NCBI GenBank assembly: GCA_030609865.1
Contig: JAUWSZ010000020.1
Span: forward strand, 1 to 12,569
Origin: a bacterium
GTDB taxonomy: Bacteria > Desulfobacterota > DSWW01
DNA length: 12,569 nucleotides
Reading direction: 5' to 3'
Shown: one piece after another, positions 1-6,938 of the stretch
How the letters are laid out: the number at the start of each line of letters is the position of its first letter
Numbering within the stretch: position 1 is the first letter of the stretch
The notes under the pieces: generated by a model
The model's database searches: none
What the model was told of the DNA's origin: nothing
What the model saw: only the letters and a program-made list of their open reading frames with translations
Made by a program: the position numbers and the translations under genes

Positions 1-831
1 AACATCCTGAACACCTTCGGCTGCAAGGTCGTCCTGGCAACCGATGCCCCCAGGATCCTGCCCCGGGAGGACCATGATACGAGCCAGCGGGTTGCACAGG
101 GCTTGCGGGAGCAGGGCGTGGAGATTGTCACCCGTGCCAGCCTTGAATCGGTCAAGAAAAAGAAGGGCGGTTTTGCCTGCCAGCTCGCCGGGCCGAAAGA
201 GCGAACCGTGGAGGTTGCCAGGGTTCTGGTGTCATCCCGTAGACCCAACACGGTCGACATGGGTCTGGACAAACTGGACATTCAACTCAAAGAGGATGGC
301 ACCATCCAGGTAAAGGATACGCTGGAGACCTCTGTCGCCGGGATCTATGCCATAGGGGATTGCACCGGCGGCTGGATGTTGAGCCATGCGTCCTCCTCCA
401 TGGCGGTTACGGCCGCTGAGAATGCGATGGGCCAGAGCGGGAAGTTTCCGTTTCACCTGATTCCTCGAGGCAGCTGGACGGTTCCGGAAGCCGGTTCGGT
501 CGGGCTGTCCGAGGAGGAGGCGGAGAAGCAGGGATTGGAGATCGAGATAGGGATCTTCCCGTACTCGATCAACGGGCTGGCAGCGTGCCGCAACGAAGTG
601 GACGGTGCTGTGAAGATTGTCTCCGAAGCGAAGTACGGGGAGATCCTGGGGGTGCACATTGTCGGAGGCGGTGCCACCGAACTCGTGGGTGAGGCGGTCC
701 TGGCCATGCAGCTCGAATGTACGGCACGCGAGTTTGCCCGGAGCATCCGGATCCACCCGACTTTTTCCGAAGCCGTGGTGGACGCGGCCCGAGACGCCGA
801 GAAGTGGGCATTGTATCTACCGAGAAGATGA
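1..831 (+). CDS. lpdA: Dihydrolipoyl dehydrogenase (E3), C-terminal part, 5' end outside window
   Basis: This is the 3' part of an FAD- and NAD-dependent dihydrolipoyl dehydrogenase, which reoxidises dihydrolipoyl groups on E2 or H-protein and passes the electrons to NAD+. The reading frame is open from the first base, and 276 residues are visible. The family is usually about 460-475 residues, so the FAD-binding domain with the redox CxxxxC pair lies upstream. Visible are the end of the NAD-binding domain (ILPRED), the second FAD-contact motif (YAIGDCTGG, where most relatives continue with a His/Gly-rich stretch) and the dimerisation domain with VPEAGSVGLSEEEA and HPTFSEAV, which holds the catalytic His-Glu pair given from the partner subunit. 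The next gene starts 15 bases after the stop, so the two are probably cotranscribed. Family assignment is secure. Whether it serves the E1 below, the GcvH-like protein, or both cannot be told from this sequence. Confidence 0.93.
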   Translation, partial: NILNTFGCKVVLATDAPRILPREDHDTSQRVAQGLREQGVEIVTRASLESVKKKKGGFACQLAGPKERTVEVARVLVSSRRPNTVDMGLDKLDIQLKEDGTIQVKDTLETSVAGIYAIGDCTGGWMLSHASSSMAVTAAENAMGQSGKFPFHLIPRGSWTVPEAGSVGLSEEEAEKQGLEIEIGIFPYSINGLAACRNEVDGAVKIVSEAKYGEILGVHIVGGGATELVGEAVLAMQLECTAREFARSIRIHPTFSEAVVDAARDAEKWALYLPRR

Positions 832-846
832 CCTGGAACAAAACCG

Positions 847-2415
847 ATGTCTGAAGGTTCGAGCACAACCCCCGAGACCCTCGAAATCCAGGACTGGGGG
901 AATGTGGAGTACGAGGAGGCCCTCCGCCGGCAGCGAGCCATGGCCGAAGAGCGGATTGCCGACAAAGTCCCGGACCGCCTCGTGCTCGTGGAACACCCCC
1001 CTGTTGTTACGATCGGCCGAAGCGGGAGTGAGGCGGACCTGCGCCTTCCCGAAGAGACGTTGCAAGAGAAGGGGATCACGGTCAGCCACGTAGAGCGGGG
1101 AGGCATGGCCACCTTCCACGGGCCCGGCCAGCTCGTGGCCTACCCGGTCGTCAAGCTTCACGAACAGGATTTGCACCTGTTCCTCAATGGCCTGCTCGGT
1201 GCCATGGAAGATGTCCTCGCATCCTACGACCTTCACCCGGAACGGAAAAAGGGACAACCCGGTCTCTGGGTGAATTCCGCCAAGATCGCCAGTGTAGGGG
1301 TCGCGGTCCGGAAGTGGGTCACCTTCCACGGGATTGCCGTCAACGTGAACACGGACCCACAGTGGTTCGACTGCATCGTCCCCTGCGGACACCCGGGTGA
1401 GCAGATTACCTCCATCGAGCGGGAGCTGGATCGGGCCATCGACATGGGCGAAGTGAAAGACCGTTTCGTTCGAGCCTTTTCAGATCGCTTCGCGTACACC
1501 ACGGTCTCCCGCACGGAACGCAGGTCATCCAAGCATCCCCCCTGGTTGTGCCTCAAGGCGGCAAATCCGGATGTGGTGGGCAGCATGGAAGAGAAGCTGC
1601 GCGGCTGGAACCTGGGAACAGTGTGCCAGAGTGCCAATTGCCCGAATCTCGGAGAGTGTTTTTCCAGAGGCACGGCCACCTTCATGATCCTGGGCACCGT
1701 TTGCAGCCGGCGGTGCCGTTTCTGTGCGGTCGACAAGGGAACGCCCAACCCCCCGGATCCGGGGGAGCCGGAACGGGTGGCACAGGCAACAAAGGCGATG
1801 GGCCTCGAGTACGTGGTCGTCACGTCGGTGACCCGCGACGATCTGCCGGATGGAGGGGCCAGTCACTTCGCCAAGACGATTCGATGCATACGGGAGCACT
1901 GCCCCGAGGCAAAGGTGGAAGTCCTCGTTCCGGACTTCCAGGGGTCCGAGGCCGCCCTCGGGACGGTCTGCGACGCGCAACCGGACGTGTTCAACCACAA
2001 CGTGGAGACCGTGCCCCGGCTGTACGAAACGGTTCGGCCCCAGGCAGTCTACCGGAGGTCCCTGGACGTCATCGCTTATGCCGCGGCGCGGGGACTCCCG
2101 ACCAAATCCGGCCTGATGTTCGGGCTTGGAGAAACGTCCCGTGAGATATGGGAGACTTTGAATGACCTGAGACGGGCCGACTGCGCCTATTTGACCCTGG
2201 GGCAATACCTGGCGCCCTCGGCGGAACATGTTCCTGTCCAGAGGTACGTACCACCGGAAGAATTTGAAAAATGGGGAGAGACCGCCCGGGCCATGGGCTT
2301 CCAGGAGGTCGCTTCCGGCCCCCTGGTGAGAAGCTCTTACCGTGCGGAGGAGTTGTTCGAACAAGACACGTCAACCAATACTCGGTTTTTCGAGGAGAAA
2401 GAGAGGAGGTCCTAA
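847..2415 (+). CDS. lipB-lipA: LipB-LipA fusion: octanoyltransferase plus lipoyl synthase
   Basis: One 522-residue frame holds both enzymes of de novo lipoate assembly. Residues ~10-218 are LipB, which moves octanoate from acyl carrier protein to the lipoyl domain Lys: RGGMATFHGPGQLVAYP (84-100), SAKIASVGV with catalytic Lys146, and the VPCG motif with catalytic Cys180. Residues ~229-522 are LipA, the radical SAM enzyme that inserts two sulfurs: PPWLCLK at its normal N-terminus, auxiliary-cluster cysteines C260, C265, C271 (CX4CX5C), radical SAM cysteines C286, C290, C293 (CX3CX2C), and the C-terminal RSSY motif (495-498) that helps ligate the auxiliary cluster. Both halves are near normal length and keep their key residues, so both should be active. 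The start follows the lpd stop by 15 bases with only a weak ribosome site; the stop lies 4 bases before E1 alpha. Two separate genes are the norm, so the in-frame join is unusual but well supported. Confidence 0.95.
   Translation: MSEGSSTTPETLEIQDWGNVEYEEALRRQRAMAEERIADKVPDRLVLVEHPPVVTIGRSGSEADLRLPEETLQEKGITVSHVERGGMATFHGPGQLVAYPVVKLHEQDLHLFLNGLLGAMEDVLASYDLHPERKKGQPGLWVNSAKIASVGVAVRKWVTFHGIAVNVNTDPQWFDCIVPCGHPGEQITSIERELDRAIDMGEVKDRFVRAFSDRFAYTTVSRTERRSSKHPPWLCLKAANPDVVGSMEEKLRGWNLGTVCQSANCPNLGECFSRGTATFMILGTVCSRRCRFCAVDKGTPNPPDPGEPERVAQATKAMGLEYVVVTSVTRDDLPDGGASHFAKTIRCIREHCPEAKVEVLVPDFQGSEAALGTVCDAQPDVFNHNVETVPRLYETVRPQAVYRRSLDVIAYAAARGLPTKSGLMFGLGETSREIWETLNDLRRADCAYLTLGQYLAPSAEHVPVQRYVPPEEFEKWGETARAMGFQEVASGPLVRSSYRAEELFEQDTSTNTRFFEEKERRS
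2403..2410 (+). promoter_or_regulatory. Ribosome binding site fixing the E1 alpha start
   Basis: GAGGAGGT lies 9 bases before the ATG at 2420, inside the last codons of lipB-lipA. It decides between this ATG and the in-frame ATG at 2342, which would add 26 residues unlike the family and overlap the LipA domain by 74 bases. Confidence 0.8.
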
Positions 2416-2419
2416 GGCG

Positions 2420-3385
2420 ATGAGTCTCACGAAGAAGAAGATGGTCGACCTCTACACCATCATGCTGAGGATTAGGGGCTTCGAGGAGAAGATCGAAGAG
2501 TTGGTCATGACCGCAACGATCGGCGGGTTCGTTCACCTGTACGTCGGACAGGAGGCGGTTGCCACCGGGGTGTGCGCCACGCTGACGGACGCGGACTACA
2601 TCACCAGTACGCACCGGGGCCACGGGCACCTGATTGCCAAAGGTGGAGACGTCAAGCTGATGATGGCCGAGCTCTTCGCCAAGAGCACCGGGTACTGCAA
2701 AGGGAAGGGCGGGTCGATGCACATCGCGGACCTGGACCTGGGCATCCTGGGTGCCAACGGGATCGTGGGCGGCGGCGCTCCGATCGCTGTTGGCGCTGCC
2801 ATGGCAGCCCAGTACAAGGGTACGGACGGCGTGTGTGTCTGCTTCTCCGGTGATGGCGCCTCCAACCAGGGCACGACCCACGAGGCGATGAACCTGGCAG
2901 CCGTCTGGAAGACGCCGGTCGTGTTCGTGGCGGAAAACAACCATTACGGCGAGTTCACCTCCCAGGCCAAACACCAGTGCATCGAGTCGATCACCGAGCG
3001 GGCGGCCGGATACGGCATCCCCGGGGCGATCGTGGACGGCAACGACCTGGTGGCCGTCTACGAGGCGGCCGCAGAGGCAGTGGACCGGGCCCGGAAGGCC
3101 AAGGGGCCGACCCTCCTCGAGTGCAAGACCTACCGCATCAAGGGACACTTTGTGGGAGACCCGGAAGTTTACCGTGAAAAGGAAGAGGTCGAGGCGTGGC
3201 AAAAAGCGGACAAAGACGCGATCCTGCGGTTCGAGAAAAAGCTTATCGACACGAAGGCCCTGACCAAGGATAAGGTGAAGAAGATCCGCGAGTCGGTTCA
3301 GAAGGAGATCGACGAGGCGGTCAAGTTTGCGGAAGAAAGCCCGGAACCGGACGTGAGCGAGCTTCTGGAGGGCGTGTACGCCTGA
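2420..3385 (+). CDS. ThDP-dependent 2-oxoacid/acetoin dehydrogenase E1, alpha subunit (PdhA/AcoA type)
   Basis: This is the alpha subunit of a heterotetrameric E1, which decarboxylates a 2-oxoacid (or cleaves acetoin) on thiamine diphosphate and reductively acylates a lipoyl group. Its 321 residues match the family. The ThDP/metal motif starts at GDG (144-146) and ends at NN (173-174). HRGHGH (65-70) and KGKGGSMH (94-101) are typical conserved blocks. The phosphorylation-loop region reads GHFVGDPE (242-249) rather than the GHSMSDP usual in pyruvate E1 alpha, which leans toward the acetoin-dehydrogenase branch; substrate cannot be settled by eye. The start at 2420 is set by a strong ribosome site and the typical MVDLYTIMLRIRGFEE N-terminus. 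It is followed by its beta partner after 77 bases. Subunit identity is confident; pyruvate, acetoin or another 2-oxoacid remain possible. Confidence 0.93.
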   Translation: MSLTKKKMVDLYTIMLRIRGFEEKIEELVMTATIGGFVHLYVGQEAVATGVCATLTDADYITSTHRGHGHLIAKGGDVKLMMAELFAKSTGYCKGKGGSMHIADLDLGILGANGIVGGGAPIAVGAAMAAQYKGTDGVCVCFSGDGASNQGTTHEAMNLAAVWKTPVVFVAENNHYGEFTSQAKHQCIESITERAAGYGIPGAIVDGNDLVAVYEAAAEAVDRARKAKGPTLLECKTYRIKGHFVGDPEVYREKEEVEAWQKADKDAILRFEKKLIDTKALTKDKVKKIRESVQKEIDEAVKFAEESPEPDVSELLEGVYA

Positions 3386-3462
3386 TGAATAACGGACGGG
3401 ATACCGGTGGTGACAAGTGTTGTGCGAACAAGAGCATGTTTTGAGATAGGAAGGAGACCGGC

Positions 3463-4440
3463 ATGACAAGTATGAACATGGGGATGGCCATCAACAACGC
3501 CCTCAGTCTCGAGATGGAACGTGATCCGAATGTGTTCCTGCTCGGAGAGGATATCGGGCTTGCCGGAGGCGTTCTGGGTGTGACCGCAGGCCTCCATGCG
3601 AAGTTTGGCGAGAAGCGGGTTCTGGATACCCCGATCTCGGAGAGCGCGATCGTGGGCGCTGCAGTCGGCGCGGCGGCTGCCGGCCTTCGGCCCGTGGCAG
3701 AGTTGATGTTCGTAGATTTCATCGGGGTCTGTCTGGACCAGCTCTTCAACCAGGCGGCCAAGATGCGGTACATGTTCGGCGGAAAGGTAAAGATCCCGAT
3801 GGTCCTCCGGACTTGCTGCGGTGCAGGTATCGGGGCTGCCGCCCAGCATTCCCAGTCGCTCGAGGCCTGGTTCATGCACATTCCCGGGCTGAAGGTGGTC
3901 TTGCCCAGCACGCCGTATGATGCAAAGGGGCTCTTGATCTCTGCCATCCGGGACGACAACCCGGTGGTCTTCCTGGAGAACAAGGTCCTCTACCAGGTCA
4001 TGGGGGAGGTGCCGGACGAGTCCTACACCATCCCCATCGGCGAGGCGGACATCAAGCGTGAGGGCAGCGACGTCACGGTCGTGGCCACGGGCCAGATGGT
4101 GATGCGGGCCCTGGCCGTGGCCGAGAACATGGCCGCTCAAGGCGTGAGCGTGGAGGTCCTGGACCCCCGCAGTCTTTCCCCTCTCGATGAGGGTGCCATT
4201 CTGGCGTCTGTGAAGAAGACGCACCGCCTGGTCATCGTCCACGAGGAGGTCAAGTTTGCCGGCTCCGGTGCAGAGATAGCGGCCACGGTCGCTGAGAAGG
4301 CCTTCGACTACCTGGATGCCCCGATCCTGCGCGTGGCCGCACCTTTCTGTCCGGTGCCCTTCTCCGGCAAGCTCGAAGCGGAATTCGTGCCCAGTGAGGA
4401 GAAGATTACGGACGCAGTCAAGACGGTGATGGAAGGCTAA
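3463..4440 (+). CDS. ThDP-dependent 2-oxoacid/acetoin dehydrogenase E1, beta subunit (PdhB/AcoB type)
   Basis: This is the transketolase-like beta subunit that completes the E1 active site with the alpha subunit encoded just upstream. Its 325 residues are normal for the family. It shows LLGEDIG (26-32), DTPISE with the conserved catalytic Glu60, AQHSQSLEAWFMHIPGLKVV (127-146), whose His129 is in the usual place, and DPRSLSPLD (234-242) in the C-terminal domain. GGAAGG-like sequence AGGAAGGAG at 3449-3457 gives a good ribosome site for the ATG at 3463; an in-frame ATG three codons later is a weaker choice. The 77-base gap after E1 alpha has no clear terminator or promoter, so the pair is probably one transcript. 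No E2 gene follows, which is unusual because E1 beta is most often followed by E2. Function as E1 beta is confident; substrate is open. Confidence 0.93.
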   Translation: MTSMNMGMAINNALSLEMERDPNVFLLGEDIGLAGGVLGVTAGLHAKFGEKRVLDTPISESAIVGAAVGAAAAGLRPVAELMFVDFIGVCLDQLFNQAAKMRYMFGGKVKIPMVLRTCCGAGIGAAAQHSQSLEAWFMHIPGLKVVLPSTPYDAKGLLISAIRDDNPVVFLENKVLYQVMGEVPDESYTIPIGEADIKREGSDVTVVATGQMVMRALAVAENMAAQGVSVEVLDPRSLSPLDEGAILASVKKTHRLVIVHEEVKFAGSGAEIAATVAEKAFDYLDAPILRVAAPFCPVPFSGKLEAEFVPSEEKITDAVKTVMEG

Positions 4441-4449
4441 GGACAGTGG

Positions 4450-4482
4450 TTAGGGATCAGGGGCCAGGGATTAGGGGTCAGG
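4450..4482 (+). repeat. Short imperfect intergenic repeat (ttaggg-tcagg units)
   Basis: Two related 12-mers, TTAGGGATCAGG (4450-4461) and TTAGGGGTCAGG (4471-4482), are separated by 9 bases. The 15-mer GGGATCAGGGGCCAG at 4453-4467 occurs again, identical, at 9004-9018 in the long spacer before the HdrD-like gene. The unit looks like a dispersed low-complexity intergenic repeat. Its 3' edge abuts the ribosome binding site of the cytochrome gene. Confidence 0.6.
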
Positions 4483-4486
4483 AGGC
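4481..4486 (+). promoter_or_regulatory. Ribosome binding site for the GTG-start cytochrome gene
   Basis: GGAGGC lies 5 bases before GTG 4492. It supports the GTG start, which yields a normal basic signal-peptide N-region; the next in-frame ATG (4567) would delete most of the signal peptide. The site sits at the edge of the 4450-4482 repeat. Confidence 0.65.
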
Positions 4487-4491
4487 GAAAG

Positions 4492-6402
4492 GTGAAGCGA
4501 AATGCCATCCACAGACTCCCTGACTTCCTTCTTCTGATCGTCGTCCTGGCGCTCCTTTTCTGCCGCATGCCGACGGCTCAGGCATCCTGGCTGATCGATG
4601 AGGAAGGCTTCCACGCTTCCGTCCATGGCCGGACATCCTGCCTGGAATGCCATGGTGACATCTCCAAGAAGAGGCCCCACCCGGACCTCGCGAACGTCAA
4701 CAAGGCCCTCGAGGACTTCTTCCGTACCGAGCAATGCGAAGACTGCCACGTGGAGGCCTTCGAGGAGATCGATGAAGGGACCCATGGCGGCCTGACGGAC
4801 AAGTCCAGCGAGGAGCTGGAGTACTGCATAGGCTGTCATGATCCACATTATTCCTTGTCGACCTCCGCTCGGGAAGCCAAGGTCGACCTCTCCATGGCGG
4901 CCGAAGAGAGATGCAGCGCCTGTCACGAGGTTCGAGACGTCCTGCCTGGACTCTCGGAGGAAGACGAGGGCTGCATGGGCTGCCACGGCCGGCTCACGGC
5001 CGATGACCCGAAGGCTGCACAGAAGATCAAAGAACTCTGTTATCACTGTCATGGGACGGACGGTGAGGGCCAACGCTCAGGATTGCCTCCCGGGATTGCC
5101 CTGATTGACGTGTCGGAGCATCTTTCGGCCCCGCACGGTGAGCTGTCCTGCCTCGTGTGTCATCCGGGCTCCGCACAGTACGGCCATGCCGATCAACCCA
5201 TAGGCGACTGCCTGCAGTGCCATGTTCGCCACGACGAGAAGGTCACCAAAGCTGCACACCCGACTGTGTCGTGCCAGGCATGCCATCTTGGGGGTGTTAC
5301 CCCGGTAAGGGATGCCGACTCCGGGCAGGTTCTGTGGCGGATCGACCGCGAGCCCGACGATGTGGCCCGGGTCCATCACATGGTGCGGGCCGGCGACGAA
5401 GAGGCGTGCAGGCGGTGCCACGTGAAGGGCAATTCCCTGGGTGCTGCGGCCATGGTGCTGCCGGCCAAGAGCGTGATCTGCATGCCCTGTCATCCGTCCA
5501 CGTTGTCGGTCAACGATACGACAACGATCGTCTCCCTGCTGATCTTCTTGGTCGGGTTCGCAGGCGTAGGATCCGTGTGGCTTTCAGGAAGTCTCGCGGT
5601 AGGAATCGAGCGGAGAGAAGAGAACAGAGTCTTGGGGATCGCAAAGAGCCTTTTGGGCGCACTCTTCTCGGTGCGGCTCTTCTCCATCATCAAGGCGTTG
5701 GTCCTGGATGGGCTTCTTCAGCGTCGCCTCTTTCGACAGTCGAAGGCGCGTTGGACGATTCACTCCCTGATCTTCCTGCCCTTTGTGTTCCGGTTCGGGT
5801 GGGGCCTGGTCGGTCTGATCACGTCTCTGTGTTGCCCGGAATGGGAAGGGGCCTGGGTTCTCCTCGACAAGAACCATCCGGCCACCGCCTTTCTCTTCGA
5901 TCTGACCGGGGCGATGGTGATGCTCGGCATCGTCTGCGCGGTCGTGAGGAGGGTACGGAGGCCGTCCGAGGAGATCCTGCCCGGCCTGCCGAGGCCGGAT
6001 TGGGTGGCCAACGGCCTTCTGGCCGGCATCATCCTCGCCGGGTTCCTGCTCGAGGGAATGCGCATCGCCATGACCGGCAGCCCGCCGGGAGCGGAGTTTG
6101 CCTTCGTGGGCTACGGGTTGAGCCGGCTCTTCACGGGTGTTGATCTGACCAATGTCTATGGCTACATGTGGTACGCTCACGCGATTCTCACCGGGGCCTT
6201 CGTGGCCTACCTGCCTTTCAGCAGGATGATCCACATGATCACCGTTCCGATCTCCCTGGCCCTGAACTCCGGGTCTGAGCACGGGCACCGCAGAATCCCT
6301 TCTCCCCTCTGGGGAGAAGGGACGATAGTGAGTGATAGAGGGGGATCGGGGACAGCCGCTGATTCGAATCGAGGACGAGAACGACGACGAGGACGAGATT
6401 GA
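4492..6402 (+). CDS. Undecahaem cytochrome c fused to NarI/DsrM-type membrane cytochrome b
   Basis: This is a 636-residue predicted electron conduit of the cytoplasmic membrane. A signal peptide (1-31, cleavage after AQA) is followed by 11 CXXCH haem c sites starting at residues 50, 82, 112, 141, 161, 183, 220, 240, 261, 306 and 330. Then come about five membrane helices (~344-366, 421-445, 464-486, 505-525, 557-590) resembling the cytochrome b subunits NarI, DsrM, HmcE and HdrE, with candidate haem b ligands H424, H563 and H581. Basic loops (~371-420, 485-491) and the basic tail fall on the cytoplasmic side, placing the haem c domain outside. Such proteins link quinone, periplasmic haems and a cytoplasmic HdrD-like partner; one is encoded at 9305. 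The start is GTG with a good ribosome site. Residues ~602-636 are encoded by a palindromic repeat and simple sequence and are probably not part of the original protein. The haem count and topology are clear; the electron direction is not. Confidence 0.88.
   Translation: MKRNAIHRLPDFLLLIVVLALLFCRMPTAQASWLIDEEGFHASVHGRTSCLECHGDISKKRPHPDLANVNKALEDFFRTEQCEDCHVEAFEEIDEGTHGGLTDKSSEELEYCIGCHDPHYSLSTSAREAKVDLSMAAEERCSACHEVRDVLPGLSEEDEGCMGCHGRLTADDPKAAQKIKELCYHCHGTDGEGQRSGLPPGIALIDVSEHLSAPHGELSCLVCHPGSAQYGHADQPIGDCLQCHVRHDEKVTKAAHPTVSCQACHLGGVTPVRDADSGQVLWRIDREPDDVARVHHMVRAGDEEACRRCHVKGNSLGAAAMVLPAKSVICMPCHPSTLSVNDTTTIVSLLIFLVGFAGVGSVWLSGSLAVGIERREENRVLGIAKSLLGALFSVRLFSIIKALVLDGLLQRRLFRQSKARWTIHSLIFLPFVFRFGWGLVGLITSLCCPEWEGAWVLLDKNHPATAFLFDLTGAMVMLGIVCAVVRRVRRPSEEILPGLPRPDWVANGLLAGIILAGFLLEGMRIAMTGSPPGAEFAFVGYGLSRLFTGVDLTNVYGYMWYAHAILTGAFVAYLPFSRMIHMITVPISLALNSGSEHGHRRIPSPLWGEGTIVSDRGGSGTAADSNRGRERRRGRD
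6296..6322 (+). repeat. Palindromic interspersed repeat inside the cytochrome C-terminal coding end
   Basis: A perfect 12-bp inverted repeat (TCCCTTCTCCCC, 6296-6307, with its complement at 6311-6322) has a 3-base loop TCT. It belongs by sequence to the same family as the element at 7054-7123 (shared GGGGAGAAGG). It is read in frame by the cytochrome gene as PSPLWGEG. As RNA it would form a stable hairpin but has no T-run, so it is not a classical terminator. Confidence 0.8.
6370..6397 (+). repeat. Low-complexity (gacgag)-like tract
   Basis: This tract is built from imperfect GAGGAC/GACGAC/GAGAAC units. It encodes the basic tail RGRERRRGRD of the cytochrome frame, whose stop codon lies directly after it, and probably arose by slippage rather than selection on the protein. 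Confidence 0.6.
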
Positions 6403-6418
6403 CCCGAACAGAGAAAAT

Positions 6419-6454
6419 CGGGCACGGGCACGGGCACGCACACGGGCACGGGTA
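6419..6454 (+). repeat. Six tandem copies of the hexamer CGGGCA
   Basis: Six uninterrupted 6-base units are seen: CGGGCA three times, CGCACA, CGGGCA, CGGGTA. It lies between the cytochrome stop and the GcvH-like gene, 50 bases before its start. Such hexamer arrays vary in copy number by slippage. Confidence 0.85.
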
Positions 6455-6486
6455 CGAAAAGGGTTTTGGCGATACAACCCAAACAC

Positions 6487-6496
6487 AAGGGAGGGG
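6487..6496 (+). promoter_or_regulatory. Ribosome binding site for the GcvH-like gene
   Basis: AAGGGAGGGG lies 8 bases before ATG 6505. It favours this start over the in-frame ATG at 6466, which would add 13 residues from the repeat region and has no ribosome site. Confidence 0.75.
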
Positions 6497-6504
6497 AAAG
6501 CAGG

Positions 6505-6927
6505 ATGCAGATTCAGGGATACAACATGCCGGATGATCTGTATTACGAGGAGAATCATTTCTGGGTGCGGGTGGAAGGCGACGCGATCGTGATGGGCATG
6601 GATGATTTTGCCCAGGACCTGGCCGGGGATGTCGTGTATGTCCAGCTTCCCTTCGAAGGCAAGAAGCTCACCACCGGCAAGAGCTTCGCCCGCGTGGAGT
6701 CCGGGAAGTGGGTGGGAAAGGTGTATGCCCCGGTCAATGGCGTGGTGGCCGAGAGCAACGAGGAACTGGAGAGCAACCCGTCATTGATCAACGAGGACTG
6801 TTACGGCAAGGGGTGGATGTACAAGATCAAGCCGAACGATATGGGTGAAGTGCAGAACCTGATCAAGGGCGCAGAGGCGGTGGAGAAGTGGCTCCTGGCG
6901 GATATCGAGAAACACAAGCAGGACTAG
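6505..6927 (+). CDS. gcvH: GcvH-like lipoyl carrier protein
   Basis: This is a 140-residue lipoyl-domain protein of the glycine cleavage H family. The family carries a lipoyl group on a swinging Lys, which shuttles aminomethyl groups and electrons in glycine cleavage. The acceptor is Lys68 in ESGKWVGKVYAP (65-76); the E. coli H protein has ESVKAASDIYAP at this place, so the residues flanking the Lys differ. Other family marks are FAQDLAGDVVYVQLP (35-49) and GKGWMYKIKP (101-110). A helical tail of about 20 residues (121-140) extends past the usual end. No gcvT or gcvP is in the window, and the neighbours are a cytochrome, a CoA ligase, an HdrD-like protein and a lipoate ligase. It could be an ordinary H protein whose partners lie elsewhere, or a dedicated carrier like the LbpA proteins of sulfur-oxidising sHdr systems. 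Family assignment is secure, role uncertain. Confidence 0.9.
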   Translation: MQIQGYNMPDDLYYEENHFWVRVEGDAIVMGMDDFAQDLAGDVVYVQLPFEGKKLTTGKSFARVESGKWVGKVYAPVNGVVAESNEELESNPSLINEDCYGKGWMYKIKPNDMGEVQNLIKGAEAVEKWLLADIEKHKQD

Positions 6928-6938
6928 CAATCCCCTTC

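Noticed and set aside
847..2415. Possibility that lipB and lipA are two genes joined only by a sequencing error
   Set aside because: The frame is continuous through the linker, both halves are close to normal length, and no stop, ribosome site or start codon pattern marks a broken junction. It remains possible but is not supported.
2069..3469. 466-codon minus-strand frame opposite lipA and E1 alpha
   Set aside because: It overlaps two well-recognised plus-strand genes and has a low-complexity His/Arg/Leu composition typical of antisense frames.
6419..6454. CRISPR array
   Set aside because: The units are 6 bases long and contiguous with no spacers; this is a simple tandem repeat.
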